Shown here piece by piece: positions 10,580 through 21,646 of a DNA stretch of 64,000 nucleotides. Both the position numbers and the translations under genes were made by a program. Each line of letters begins with the position of its first letter. Positions within the stretch are counted from its first letter, which is position 1. The notes under the pieces are model-generated. The model did no database searches. It was not told the origin of the DNA and was given only the letters and a program-made list of their open reading frames with translations. The DNA is from Ditylenchus dipsaci (lineage: Eukaryota; Nematoda; Chromadorea; Rhabditida; Anguinidae): contig SADC01000543.1 of the NCBI GenBank assembly GCA_004194705.1, positions 1-64,000 on the forward strand, given 5' to 3'.

Positions 10580-13208
10580 ATGGCTGAGTTGTCTACAGTC
10601 AATGGAATACCTGGAGGTCCAGGAAGTAGCTATCCAGCCAGTGGTTTAGGCGGTGGACTAGGTGGGGGATGCAAAAGAAGATTAGTGCTGCTGCTATGCT
10701 CAAGGCAGCTAATTTAATTGTTTAAAAATTTATTGATTTTTATGAACTGTAGATGGAAGAACATTTGGGCAAAGATGCATTGGATGACACAAGTGGACTA
10801 ATTTATGTCTTTTATCCAACCTTAACTCTGTTTTAAGTGGATGATGAAGCACTAGAAAGTCCCCTGGACGCCATATACCAGGAATTGGGAATAGGGGTTC
10901 AAGGACTCAACACCATCAGCACCACTTCAAGACTAAGCTCTCAATACCCGGTGTACACTCCAAAGTCTTCAAGTGAATATTTCTCAGTGCGCGAAACACC
11001 CCCTCTTCATTATATGCAAAACCTATCGGGGAACCACTTGTGTATGAAATATTCTCCTACCTTTCAATACAATAATTTAGAACTTTCAGAGCACTTTTCG
11101 GTCCTACAAAGACTCCCCAGTTACAAGCAGAGGGCAGATGAGGAATATAGGAAGAACAACCGCCAAACACTAATTGATTACAAAGAGTTTGACAGGTAGG
11201 TATATCACCGTGTTTTTATATGGAAGAGAACATACCGTATGTTCTCTGATGAGCGCACCGGGGCGCTCATTAGAGAGTGGCAATTTTTTCAAACTTTAAG
11301 TGGTCTGAAATTTCTGTTTTCATTAACTTTTTGAGCTCTGTAAAAGGTGCTTGTTAGATTTTTAAAATCCCTAGCAGGCACTTTTTACAGAGCGTAAAAA
11401 GTTAATGAAAACAGAAGTTTCAGACCACATGAAGTTAGGGGGGGGGGTGGCGCTAATTAGAGAGGCGGCGCTCATTAGAGAAAATACGGTAATTTTAAAT
11501 GTTACAATATCATATGAGACTTTGAAAATGTTGGGAAATGTGTTTTAGGAAATGTTTTAATTTTTCGTAATTTATCTAAAAACATTTTTATGACATTCTC
11601 TATGACACCTGTATATTCTCTCAGAAAGCTCTTCCCCAAAAGTGATAAAATGTGAAAAAGAAGTCTTTATAGGAGCTGCGATCTTTTTATTATTCTCTTG
11701 GCGTCTTAGCCGATACGATAGACACCGTGGATTGCATGATGTTCTTTGAAAGATTCTTGGCTTCTTCAACCTTTTTCTTCTGACCCGCTTCTGCCCCCCC
11801 CGAGGCATGCTAAAATAGATACATTTTGTCATTTTTAACGAGGAAAATATATATGATTTTACAGTCGACGCTCGATACAACGGATCCCCTGGGGTCCAGC
11901 AGCAGGGGCTCGTTATATCGAGCGTTCGTTGTATCGAGCGTACTTTAAAAGGTCCTTGACCAAAACTTGTAGAGTTTATCCCAGCAACTACATTAATTGA
12001 ACAAATATATATAATACTACATAGTAAATCAATTGACTAGAAGGAAAACTGGACTGTTTTATTTTCTTCTTAGGCCCTTTCGCCCTTTAGAAGCACTGGA
12101 GGCCAAGAAATAATCAAGCTGGTCGCCTTTCCAAAGGATTGCTGGGTCAAAATTATGCCTTTTATGCTTCCTAGAAAAATGCGCCGCGTAATAGCGCTCA
12201 TGATCGATATGTCAAACATGAAAAAATGAAGACTACGATAAAAACCCTAAATAAAACGACTGTTCTGGTTCTAAGCCCAACCACAGGGGATCAAGCAGAA
12301 ATCGTTTTTTGTACATTAAAATATTCTCGTAAGAAAAATCAATTTGCGAAAACAGATTTTTGAAAATGATTTATCTAAAAACAATAAATTACGCCTATTT
12401 TGAAGCTCTAGAATTTCTTGAAATTTTTAGAATTTCTTCACTTTAAAAATTTGAATAAAAAAATAAAGGACGAAATCTATAAAATTTTTGGCGGAACTTT
12501 TAAAACAGAACACAGTTTTATATTGTAATCTGTGAGTGTTCGTTATATCGAGCGTCATTATTCGACCCGGGACCACTCCAAGTGTTCGCTATATCGAGCG
12601 TTCGTTGTATAGAGCGCCAGTTTGCCTATGTTGTAAACAAATCCAAGCAAACCAAAAAAATAAGTTTGCTATATCGGGGGTTCGTTATATCGAGCGTCGA
12701 CTATAGTAAGTCTACAAGCAGATTTATTTCAATTTCCAAAAAAATATTAATTTTTAGCTTAAATTAAAAAAGAAGAGATACACAAGTGATACGGATTTAA
12801 AAGATTATTTAGCTCTGAATATAATCCTGTTAAAGGGGGGGGGCGTTGCAAATAATAATGCGCATATTTTGGACCCTCAGGTGTGCACCCAGGAGGATTT
12901 GAACCTGAGAGTTGAAATATTTGCATAATGATTTGCACCCCCCCCCCTCCCTTTAATAAATAATACGCTATGTTATTAAAAGTAACATGTTTCAATTAAT
13001 AGACTGGGTTTATTTGTATGTGAATTTTTGTTGCAGCTCACCTTTGTCCCCATATATGTACCAAGCGCATCCCTATGTTCAGAGACAAGACTCCAGAATT
13101 GTGGGCTCAAATTTTGTGCAGTTGACCAGTAGACCAAGAGACAGATTCTTGGAAAAGTTGGATGAAACTTTGGCGGATATTAGATCTACACCTCGTTACT
13201 CCTACTAA
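10580..13208 (+). CDS. Hypothetical four-exon gene, product unknown
   Basis: Exons: 10580-10719, 10753-10792, 10838-11195 and 13037-13208. The protein starts MAELSTVNGIPGG, has a Gly-rich stretch, then QKKISAAAMLKAANLI, a long middle exon rich in Ser, Tyr and Pro, and ends ADIRSTPRYSY. The last junction is convincing: donor GACAG|gtaggtat and acceptor ttgttgcag|CTCACC join in phase. The first two introns are only 33 and 45 bp. Exon 1 is in frame only if one G is added to the GGGGG run at about 10664, the same type of fault seen in 14-3-3 and RBX1. A poly(A) signal AATAAA lies 61 bp past the stop. The last intron (1.84 kb) is filled with transposons. I recognise no domain. The protein looks soluble, with no signal peptide or membrane span. 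Confidence 0.6.
11234..11490. mobile_element. Fold-back MITE with ACCGTATTTTCTCT ends
   Basis: The left end ACCGTATGTTCTCTGATGAG faces the right end CTCATTAGAGAAAATACGGT, and the interior pairs through GTGGTCTGAAATTTCTG. It lies in the last intron of the 10580-13208 gene. Relatives with ACCGTATTT ends stand at 22548-22706, 54098-54313 and 56531-56760, with single ends at about 18545-18573 and 39396-39433. Confidence 0.8.
11862..12703. mobile_element. pogo-like MITE, CAGTCGACGCTCGATA ends, TA target site
   Basis: The left end CAGTCGACGCTCGATACAAC is matched by several inverted CGTTATATCGAGCG blocks, the last ending CGAGCGTCGACTA just before TA (final CTG decayed to CTA). Additional GTTCGTTGTATCGAGCG copies near each end make the ends repetitive. 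The interior of about 580 bp has no supported coding sequence. It belongs with 28175-28323. Confidence 0.8.
12830..12955. repeat. Hairpin of SINE-like sequence with G/C runs
   Basis: A G-run arm and a C-run arm enclose a short palindrome including GCAAAT-AATGCGCATATTT and CAGGTGTGCACCCAGG. The minus strand reads as the tRNA-like SINE head (AGGTTCAAATCC) seen at 21543, 37490 and 38670. It is interpreted as an inverted pair of SINE fragments in the intron of the upstream gene. Confidence 0.5.
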
Positions 13209-13268
13209 GCTCATTTCCGGCTAGCATCATGTTTTATACACTATTGACTGCTTTGCGTTGTGTAACAA

Positions 13269-13274
13269 AATAAA
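13269..13274 (+). terminator. Poly(A) signal of the 10580-13208 gene
   Basis: AATAAA lies 61 bp after the TAA stop, in the position expected for a cleavage and polyadenylation signal. Confidence 0.6.
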
Positions 13275-13350
13275 GATTTATTTTTCTAGACACGAGAAAA
13301 CTTGTAATAAGAAGACTGTATTTTCGCAGATTTTTTCAAAATTAAAAATA

Positions 13351-13502
13351 CAGTCAAGTCTCAATAAATCGACACTTCCTTGATTTACTTTGCTTAGCCT
13401 GATTGGCTACTCTAGTCTGAAAAATTGCAAGAATTCTAATTTTACCAGCGACCCAGTGGGAGAATGAACTTGAGGTGTCGTCTTGTTGTGTAGGATTCAC
13501 TG
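13351..13502. mobile_element. Decayed short MITE, CAGTCAAGTCTC end
   Basis: CAGTCAAGTCTCAATAAATC follows TA at the left. A decayed mirrored copy (GAACTTGAGGTGTCGTC, then CACTG) stands at the right. It resembles the CAGTCAA/CAGTCGAC MITE family but is strongly diverged. Confidence 0.4.
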
Positions 13503-13509
13503 TTTTGCA

Positions 13510-16270
13510 CTCATAATGAAGGTAAGAGTAAAAAGTGGGACGGCTAAAGTATGCGGTACGAGTGCGAGGAATTTCTGAAAGTCAAACTCTAGCCGGGTTA
13601 TTGATTCTCGACTGTGCACACATGTAAACTTCTAAATCTTTAATTGATTGATAATGACTCAGAATCAGCAATAGTAACAATCTAGCGCAAAAATCAGCGT
13701 TTCGATTGAAAATCTGTATGATTATTATAAAAATTTGCAGATTTTCATTCGAAAAGTTGAGTACAGGAGAATTGAAATTGCACCATTTTGGCTGATGACA
13801 AACTACACGGCAACTACACTGCTTATGTAAATCACAATTCAACGTCACGTATTTAAGTTTTTCTGTTTCTTTTTAGAAGGGTTTACATTTTTTCAATTAG
13901 ATGATTACTTTCAAATCAATAAAAAAAGTTTTGATATAGACTCTTCGTTTTTTTAAATATTTTTTTTCTTCCAATAATCTGAAAGGTTTTTTGTTTACAC
14001 TTTTTAATCAACATTAGGAAAAAAACTGTTTAAAAATATTGAGAAGTGTTTGCGTTTCTCTTATTATACTTTAATAATATTTGGGGCAAAGATGAAAATT
14101 CTCAACATTTGTTAAAAAACATTTTGCCTTACACGACTGAAAAGTATAATTACCGACTTCTGTAGTTATTAGAAGCGCAAAAATTTTTTGAAAGACCGTA
14201 AGAGTTTTTCAAAACTTTCCAAAGAACATGACACTTTTTCTTTGATTACGATTTTATGGAAATTGGTTATCAGTCAGTATCTTTTTTTAAGTGTTTTAAA
14301 AATAGAATAATTTAAAATGCAGAAATTTTTGAAAACCAAATTAGTTTTTCAGTAACATTTACAGTTCCAGACATAGCAAATAAAATACTTTTTAAAGCCG
14401 AAATCTTTAGAAATTTAGAAATTTCAAACACTAAAAATTTTACCAAAATAAAACAATATAAAAAGTAAAAATATGTGTTTGCCAAAAAGTTGATGTGAAA
14501 GAAGCAAGGGAGATTGCTTCCATTGCTGGGGAGAGGTGGATGATATGCACACATATACAATAAGATTGCGCCTTTTACTTGCCAGCCTAATCATTATCAT
14601 CATCATATAATGCTTGTAGAGGAATAGGGAATACATCGCAACAGGTCCATATATGCCCTTCTGCACAGAAAAAGTTGCTCTGAAAAGGATTGATTTTATT
14701 GATGGCAAAGCTATATTCAATTAAAAAGTTTTTAGGATGTCCAAAAAAGCAAAGACGATTTTTATACTTTTTGAAAAAAGATTGATCGTTTCTTTTTACT
14801 TTTATAGATATCATATATGCTCTAATAAACGGGCACCTCTCTCCTTCAAAATCGCGTTTGGGGAACTGTCTAAAATAAGATTTTGAATTTAGGGGTGACC
14901 GCATTTTAGAGCGTGTAATCCTTTCATTATTCGCAATTTTTCTACAATTTTCTGCATATTACTAAAGCGTTAAAAAAAATTAACAAGAATTATAGCTAAA
15001 ATTGTTTATTTTTCTCTGCAAAGTTAACTAGCCGCTAAAAAAATGCCTCGTAACAGGAAAACAACTTTTACTTTTAATTGTATTGTTTTTTCCTATTCTT
15101 TCTTTGCGTCTTTTTTCATTAGTAAAAGCCAATGCCCTATATTTTCAACCCAGTAATCTACTTTTCACCCGCAAAAAATACTTTTTTGACTAATCTTTTA
15201 TGCAAATCAAAACATGTGTGGTGGGCGCCAAAGCGCAAAAAACGTCAGAGGTCGAGTATTTGTTGTTGAAAAAGGGTTCAATTTCCAGGCTTAGCTCTGA
15301 GCATAATGCCTTTTTAGGCCATTACTTAAACATGTTTTCCGCTGTTGTTTTGGGTCGTAAAAATTCTGGCCTATTTCCAGGAATTCCGGAAAACAGTGCT
15401 GTTTTGGCAAGCCTTATTTTAGGCCTAAATTTTTTAATTGTTTCACCTCTTGTTTGTGCCTCAGCTAAAAGAATGATGGCCAGCGGAAAATCAACTTTAC
15501 TTTTTTAAAATGCTTTTTGGTTCCCTAGCTTTTTCTTCTTCCAAAAGTTAGGAACAAGCAAGAGGGGTTGCAAATTAGATTAATAAAGAATTGGCTATAA
15601 TTTCTTTCAGGCAAAGATCTCCGTTTGTCTGTCAAGACTTGGGAAGGGCAACCAATTTGGGGGTGGTGATCCCATTTTCATTTAGTTACTTTTTTGCTTG
15701 CTCTGTTCAGTCTAGAAATAGCTTATTATATGTTGCAAACTATCTTTTGTGTTCTATTTTCGGAACGGCTTATGATGCAATTTGTATGACACTCATATTT
15801 TGGAGTTTGATGTTTTGAACAAACTTTCTATCATGCTTGTAAATTTTCAACAAACAACGAGTGGGAAATAGAAATCGCTGCACCAACCTTATTCTGCTTT
15901 ATAAATGCGCTATACATTTTATTTGTCAAAGGGTTTGCAAGCCTTAGCTTTTGTGGCAACATTCGAATGCATTTTAAATGGGTATTTTTAAATTTGTTGC
16001 TCCTTTTCAATTACGTTGAAAGCATATTGAAATTACTAAAAGACTAAGGTTTTTAAATATGTGCGCTAGGATTTTGATAAGGCAGCGTAAAAGCGGGCCC
16101 GGAAGGCCTTGCGGGCCTTAAAAGGTCATTGAACGCACTGGCATTTCAGAAATTTTAATTGGCGGAGTACAGATAATCAACAATTATTTTTCAAATTATT
16201 TTTTCTACGTCTTAATTTTTTTAATTTTCAACCGACAAGACAAATAGTCGATCCCAACGTTGCTTGAGCC
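13510..16270. other. No recognised gene
   Basis: Several short open frames occur, such as 14587-14904 on the minus strand and 15200-15508 on the plus strand. None has a recognisable domain, clear splice partners or consistent codon use, and frames overlap one another on both strands. A GC hairpin (AAGGCCTTGCGGGCCTT) lies at about 16102-16118. Confidence 0.4.
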
Positions 16271-16278
16271 GACTTTAA

Positions 16279-17734
16279 CCCTTAAATGCGCACTGTCTCA
16301 CAAGTTGTAGACAGTGTTGTAATCATCTTTTTCTGAATTTTCCACACCGGGAGCTATATGAAGTTTAAATTATTAATGTATTATGATAAACCATAGCTTA
16401 TTTTGAAGAAAAAGTGTAGCTCTACAAAATAATAAAAGGAATTTCCCACTTTACATTGCATTTCAAAAAGTTATGGTCGTTTGCAGTTGAAGAATGTCGA
16501 ATTTTCGCTGAATTTCCGCACCGGTGCGGGCAAGTTTTTCACATATTTTTCGCGGTTCTTATTCTTTGTCGCGACTTCCTTTAATTATTGTTATGTGAGT
16601 TACGGTGTTATAGTACAACAAATGCGTGAAGAATATGTCACGAAGACGCTTTATGGTGTGGACATCAAGAAAAAACTTAGTTCGGGTAACATTGTATTTA
16701 AATCTCTAAAAAATAGTTAAAACTTAGTATAAATGATTACAAGGGGTCGCGATAAAGGATAATAACCTTTTCCGACCATAACTTTTTGAAATGCAGTGTA
16801 AAGTGGGAAATTCCTTTTATTAATTTTGTAGAGCTACACTTTTTCTTCAAAATAAGCTATGGTTTATCATAATACATTAATAATTTAAACTTCATATAGC
16901 TCCCGGTGTGGAAAATTCAGAAAAGCCGATTTACAACACTGGTTGTAGAAAGGGGATGAAATTCGTTAGTCATAGAGAAAAAATTAATATATTATGTAAA
17001 ATTCTCAAAATGCTATCGGGTCCAAAAAGACCAAAAAAAACGTTTATGAAAAAAATTCTCGATGTTCTGAAGACAAAATCATGAATTTTTCCTTCAGAAA
17101 CAGAACTGCTCAGTCTTGTACTATTCATTGAAAAAACCAGACATCGATATCTCTGGTGGTCGCTGAGAAAAACCTGTTTGAAGTTTGTCCTATATATCAA
17201 ACGGTGCGCTATTGAGTTGTCCCATATATGAGACAGTGCGCCAGGAGGTGTTTCAGGTATTTGTATGGAAGAATTTTGGAAAAACGACTGGTAAAATAAG
17301 AATCCTTGTGATTTTAGAACCAGACAGAACATGGTTGCACGGGTGTCGTTTTTTCGAAATTATGTAATGCTTTCACTAGGACCCATGGTTTTTTGATAAA
17401 CAAACACCCTATTTTTCAAGATATCGCGGGTCTGAATAAGAAAATTGTAGGCTTTTTAAAAAATGACTCGCAAAATCGGAATGTCTGCGATTTTCGCGTC
17501 TAGATTGGTCAAAGACTACTAGCGATAAATTTCAAAAATTCAAAAAAAATGACCCTAGGCAGGAACGAACTTGTCCCGTATATTGGACAACTCCCTGGCG
17601 CATCGTTCCATAAATGAGACACCCAAATACGGCACTTTCACGTCAAATTTTGGTGTTTTTGGAATTTTCGCATTTGACTTGTAATCAGATATGTAATATG
17701 TTTTTGCATTTCAGTCAATGTGCGCATTTCAGGG
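16279..17734. mobile_element. piggyBac-like element, TTAA target site, 1.46 kb
   Basis: TTAA at 16275-16278 precedes CCCTTAAATGCGCACTG. The right end GTGCGCATTTCAGGG is followed by TTAA at 17735-17738. The terminal inverted repeats (CCCTTAAATGCGCA and CCCTGAAATGCGCA) differ at one base. TTAA plus CCC is the piggyBac signature. No transposase frame is visible, so it is non-autonomous. It holds a hAT MITE at 16312-16941 and, at about 17225-17600, an inner fold-back with GTCGTTTTTTCCAAAA-type arms. Confidence 0.75.
16312..16941. mobile_element. hAT MITE, 630 bp, 8-bp duplication GTTGTAGA
   Basis: GTTGTAGA is repeated exactly at 16304-16311 and 16942-16949. The ends are CAGTGTTGTAA and TTACAACACTG. 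Long arms (CACACCGGGAGCTATATGAA and its inverse) pair over about 190 bp. CAGTG ends plus an exact 8-bp duplication define a hAT element. It was inserted into the piggyBac-like element 33 bp from its left end. The interior has no supported gene. Confidence 0.92.
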
Positions 17735-17839
17735 TTAATTGTTAGAAGTTAGATGACTTTCACTCCACTATAATTATCTGATTTCAGTTAATGATTTTTC
17801 GGCCTGGTGACCGATGAGGGCTAACAAGCGCGAATTTTT

Positions 17840-18530
17840 ATTTGCAGCCTGTTTAATTATCAATTCGACATTTGCAACCGGTTTTGTGCTTTTTTGGAAT
17901 TACCATAGCGGCATTTGCATATATCACCCCTGCAGATGCGACCTAACATTTCCATCACGACATTCACGATGCGACACTAACAGATGTAACACTTCACTGT
18001 TTAACATTTGTGTATTGTTATTTACAGAGCATGCATTTGCAGAATTTATATTTACATGTTGTCATTTTTAAATCCGACAATTACAGACCCGATGTTTGCA
18101 GCCTGAAAACCGCAGACGCAACATTTGCAGACCGACATTTAGAAGACGTGATATTGGCAGACCCATATCCGCAGATGCGACATTTGCAGGCGCTACATTT
18201 GCAGACTTATATAAACTCCAGTAACGGGAAACACACAGTTGTTTCAGAGAAATAGCAAGATAAAAGTGAAAACGACCTTTCCCCATGTAGAATAACAAGT
18301 CTTGGTCTGCAAATGTCGCGTCTGCGAATGTCAAACTGTAAATATGTGTTTTTAAATTTTGTTCTGAAAATGTTGCTTCCTGAAATAAATAGTCTGTTAT
18401 TGTCAGCTTCCAAATTTACAGACTGCAAATGTCGGTCTACATTTGTCTGATCTGTGAAAGAAATGTCTGAAAATGTCTAGTTGTGAAATGTTGCAGCTGT
18501 TAATGTCGGGAAGTCAATGACGGTGTGTAC
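17840..18530. repeat. Fold-back array of GACATTTGCAGAC words
   Basis: The left half carries repeated ACATTTGCAGAC / GATGCGACATTTGCAG words. The right half carries their inverse (TCTGCAAATGTCG, CTGCGAATGTC). The arms flank a short unrelated centre at about 18215-18285. The layout is that of the hAT elements with word arrays seen elsewhere in the window, but I could not find an 8-bp duplication. Confidence 0.6.
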
Positions 18531-18574
18531 AGGGTGAGTTAGCCCGGGCTTATTAATAGAGAAAACACGGTATA

Positions 18575-18669
18575 CAGTCGACCATGGCACCCCTAGGAAC
18601 CAGCAGGAGATGCCAGTTGATAAATTCCTTGCCGGTTTATCAGGGTGCCGGTTTATAGAGAATGGACTG
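18575..18669. mobile_element. Short MITE, CAGTCGACCAT ends, TA target site
   Basis: CAGTCGACCATGGCACCCC at the left and GGGTGCCGGTTTATAGAGAA then TGGACTG at the right are mirrored, with TA outside both. At 95 bp it is the smallest complete CAGTC-ended element here. It lies about 150 bp beyond the 3' end of the neuropeptide gene. Confidence 0.65.
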
Positions 18670-18820
18670 TACTCCTGTTTAATTTAAGTTTTCACAGAAA
18701 CCGGGCCGGCAAAAATTGATAAATTTTTGTCGATTTAAAGACTCTCGCTATAGTGGCACCATCAGTAGGGTTCCGAAGAACAATACAACCCAAGCCTTAG
18801 TTGAATTTTAAAGAATTAAA

Positions 18821-20681
18821 CTAACCACTAGCTGATTCAAAGCCAACACTGGGATACTGGCCTTGAGCATATCCCACGTCCATAGGAGGAGGGGCAAATA
18901 AAGATGATCTTTTTCCATAGCGAGACAACACTGCCGACCTCTTTCCATACCGTGAAAGAACTGCTGATCTTTTGCCATATCTTGAGAGCACTGCAGAATG
19001 GCTTGCTCTGCCATACCTGGACAAAACTGCTGAATCGCCTCTTTTTGGTTCTTCGTGTGAAGTGTCCTCGTCACTCCTAAATTTGTCACTTTATTGTTGA
19101 AGGTGCTACAGCATTGCTATAGAGTACACCTATATCAAAGGTGAAATTTTATTGACCCGTACCGCAGCTTTAATACAGGGTTGGCCAAATTTTCGATGGC
19201 ATTTTATTGGCCATATCTTTTCAAATTTTTTTCGTCGTGTCGAAATCTTTTTTTGTTTGTTTGAAAGAGGACACTTTAGGCAAACGAATGACACCATGTT
19301 CATTAATTTTTACTTAATGTTCTAATTTTTTCCTAAGCTGCTAAACTTTGTTTGAATTATAGCTGAAATGGATGATTCACTTAAGAATAAGGTCAGCTCA
19401 TTAATCTGGTTTGGCATATACGGATCTTTTCCGTACTTTCTCGATTTGCACTTGCTTGCAAAGATAAAAAGATCCTTGCAAAGATCCGTGTATTTCTAAC
19501 CAGATGAATTACCATAACTTTTTCTTGATTGAATAATCGATTTCAGCTTTAATTCAGACAGAAGTTTAGCAGGTCAGGAAAAGATGGAAACATCACGACA
19601 AAATTAATGAACATGGTGTCATTCGTTTGCCTAACGTGTCTTCATTCAAACAAAAATATATATATTAACAAGACGAAACTTTTTTTAAGAGAATTTGGTT
19701 AACCCTGTATTTTGCACATTCACATCATTTATTTGGATACGTCTAATTTTTCTTCCACTTTTTCTCGCAAACACACCACTGTTTCCTCGCGACCAAATAT
19801 CTTTCTCCAAACAAACTAAAGATAGCTAATATTTGTGCTTTCAAACCATGTTTAAACAAAAAATCCTCTCTCTTGTTTGGACAGCTCTAATTTCCGTAAC
19901 GCTTTTTAGCCCTTACTTTCAATAGCGTCATTTTGTTTCATGCAGTTTTATGGAAACGTTTTTTTGCAGAAAACCCAAATTTCGCACCTGATAAACAAAG
20001 TTTCGATCATGCCCAGTTAAATTACTTTAGTTTTTTCCATTTAAAAATAAAAAATATGATTATCGAGTTACATCTTATGCACTCTTTTGTTATATTTTTT
20101 AATTTTTGGTATGTTTGGTATAAAATACGTTTAAATAAAAAAAAATCATCTGATTTGGTCACCTATGTGGTTTAATTTTAAATTCGTGGCATTTCGGAGA
20201 CAAAAAAGAAAAGCAAATCGATTAAAAATATTTTGTGTAATGTTAAATGTTAAAACTAGCTTTATTTTTGGTTTTTTTTTGTTGAGAGTTACTTTCTTAG
20301 ACACTATTCTTGAAAAAGATATCGTTCTAATTTGAAGTCTATATAGAAAATTTTCAAAGGAAAAAAGGTGAGTGAGATATTTATATATTCGACATACTTT
20401 TAAATTTTGATTCTTTACACGGCTTATAAAAATTCCTAGCTATAACGGCGAAAATAATCTTGATACCATTTATATAAAATAAATGAATGGCTAAACTAAT
20501 ACAACTCCAGATCTATTAATTTCATGTCCAAACTTCGATAAATCATTAATTTTTGAGATTTTCAACTTTTTTCTAATTTCAAGGTTAATGACTACTCTAC
20601 CTACCTCCAGCTATTTGCACATCCAGCCAATGTTAACACCAACAAAACCATTAGCAGCTCAGTAGGCAGCAGGGCACTCAT
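18821..20681 (-). CDS. Luqin/RYamide (LURY-type) neuropeptide precursor
   Basis: Exon 1 is 20605-20681 and exon 2 is 18821-19088. They join across a 1516-bp intron in matching phase (donor GGAG|gtaggtag, acceptor aataaag|TGAC), giving 114 residues. Residues 1 to about 24 (MSALLPTELLMVLLVLTLAG) form a signal peptide. After an acidic spacer ending in KR come four AVLSRY-Gly units, the first ended by GR and the other three by GKR. Cutting at basic sites and amidation would give GDSAVLSRYamide, ASHSAVLSRYamide and two SAVLSRYamide. A 28-residue tail follows. Nematode LURY-1 peptides, as I recall them, are PALLSRYamide and AVLPRYamide, so family membership is strong inference. Oddly, the tail lacks the cysteine pair usual in luqin precursors. 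No frameshift is needed. The likely role is a secreted peptide acting on an RYamide-type G-protein-coupled receptor. Confidence 0.86.
19176..19707. mobile_element. Tc1/mariner-type fold-back MITE in the neuropeptide intron
   Basis: The ends CAGGGTTGGCCAAATT and AATTTGGTTAACCCTG face each other, with TA outside both. The arms pair through GACACCATGTTCATTAATTTT. It accounts for a third of the neuropeptide intron. No coding sequence. Confidence 0.75.
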
Positions 20682-20689
20682 GCTACTAC

Positions 20690-21496
20690 GGTATGTAACA
20701 CGAGAAAATGTATATTACTAAAAGAGGAATTATGCTTTTAGAGTTTCAACACAAGTCATTCAAAAAAAGTAATAGCGGCCCAATAGCAACAGTTCAAAAA
20801 TTAAGGACAGCAGTCAAATTAGTGAGGGAAACATAACAATGGAGCCAAATACCTAAGGGAATTGCGAAAAGAAATTTTTGCCACGACTACTACAAGAGAA
20901 ATTATATGGAGCATGTCTTAGACAGCACCTTGGCGGCCTTTCAACCAGTCCAAAATCATAAAGCTCATCCTTGACGGCCAGAGGGCAGGCTAAATGCCGA
21001 AAAAAAGGAAAGGGTGTGTGTGGGTAAGTAGATTTCGCTGGATGCCCAACCCCTGTTCTAGTGTGTATAATGACGTTTGGGTTGGCTTCAATGAATCCAG
21101 CTGCCGACTTCTTGAGAACATGTATTATTATATTAGTGACTTTGTTGGTGGCTCAAATCTGCAGGACTTAGGACATAACTTGGTTAATACGCTACTCATA
21201 AAAAAAGCAATGGGTTATACTGGCTGAAACTTTTTTGGCCGGTTTTAATGCAAGAAAATGTTGCTGCGTTTAATAATGATTTGATGTACAAAATGTTTGG
21301 TGTGATGAGGATGAAAAGGGTCGCCCACTCAGGCTAAATGGCGACTTGTATAGAGATACCACATCTGCTGCAAGAACAAAAGTTATTTTGAAAAAAGTTT
21401 CTGAAGAAAGTATGTATTTATAAGGTTGGACTATTACAAGCCATGGAATAGGTAATTTGATTATGCATTTGGAATTAATATTTTTTATTTATTAAA
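20690..21496. other. Region upstream of the neuropeptide gene; nothing assigned
   Basis: This should hold the promoter and 5' UTR of the neuropeptide gene, but I see no clear TATA box or initiator. An open frame at 20994-21227 (+) has no recognised domain and continues into disrupted coding-like sequence to about 21430. It may be a transposon or gene relic. Confidence 0.3.
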
Positions 21497-21595
21497 AAAA
21501 AAGGGGGGGGGTGCAAATCCTAATGCGAATATTTCCAACTCTCAGGTTTGATTCCCAGTGGGTGCACATCCTATTTTTCACTCTATTTTCAGTTA
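21497..21595 (+). repeat. tRNA-derived SINE fragment
   Basis: A G-run is followed by TGCAAATCCTAATGCGAATA and a B-box-like GGTTTGATTCCCAG, then GGGTGCA. The same head is seen at 12830-12955, 21850-22020, 37450-37546 and 38650-38730. A pogo-like element begins at its right edge. Confidence 0.5.
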
Positions 21596-21646
21596 CAGTA
21601 AACCCTCGATTAAACGACACCCCTGGGGACCGACTGAGGGTGTCGT

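Noticed and set aside
14424..14904. Overlapping minus-strand frames that look protein-like
   Set aside because: Two frames overlap in different phases, with no domain, no splice partners and no start context that I can support.
18808..19089. 93-codon frame overlapping the neuropeptide gene
   Set aside because: It is the wrong frame of the RYamide exon. The AVLSRYGKR frame is clearly the coding one.
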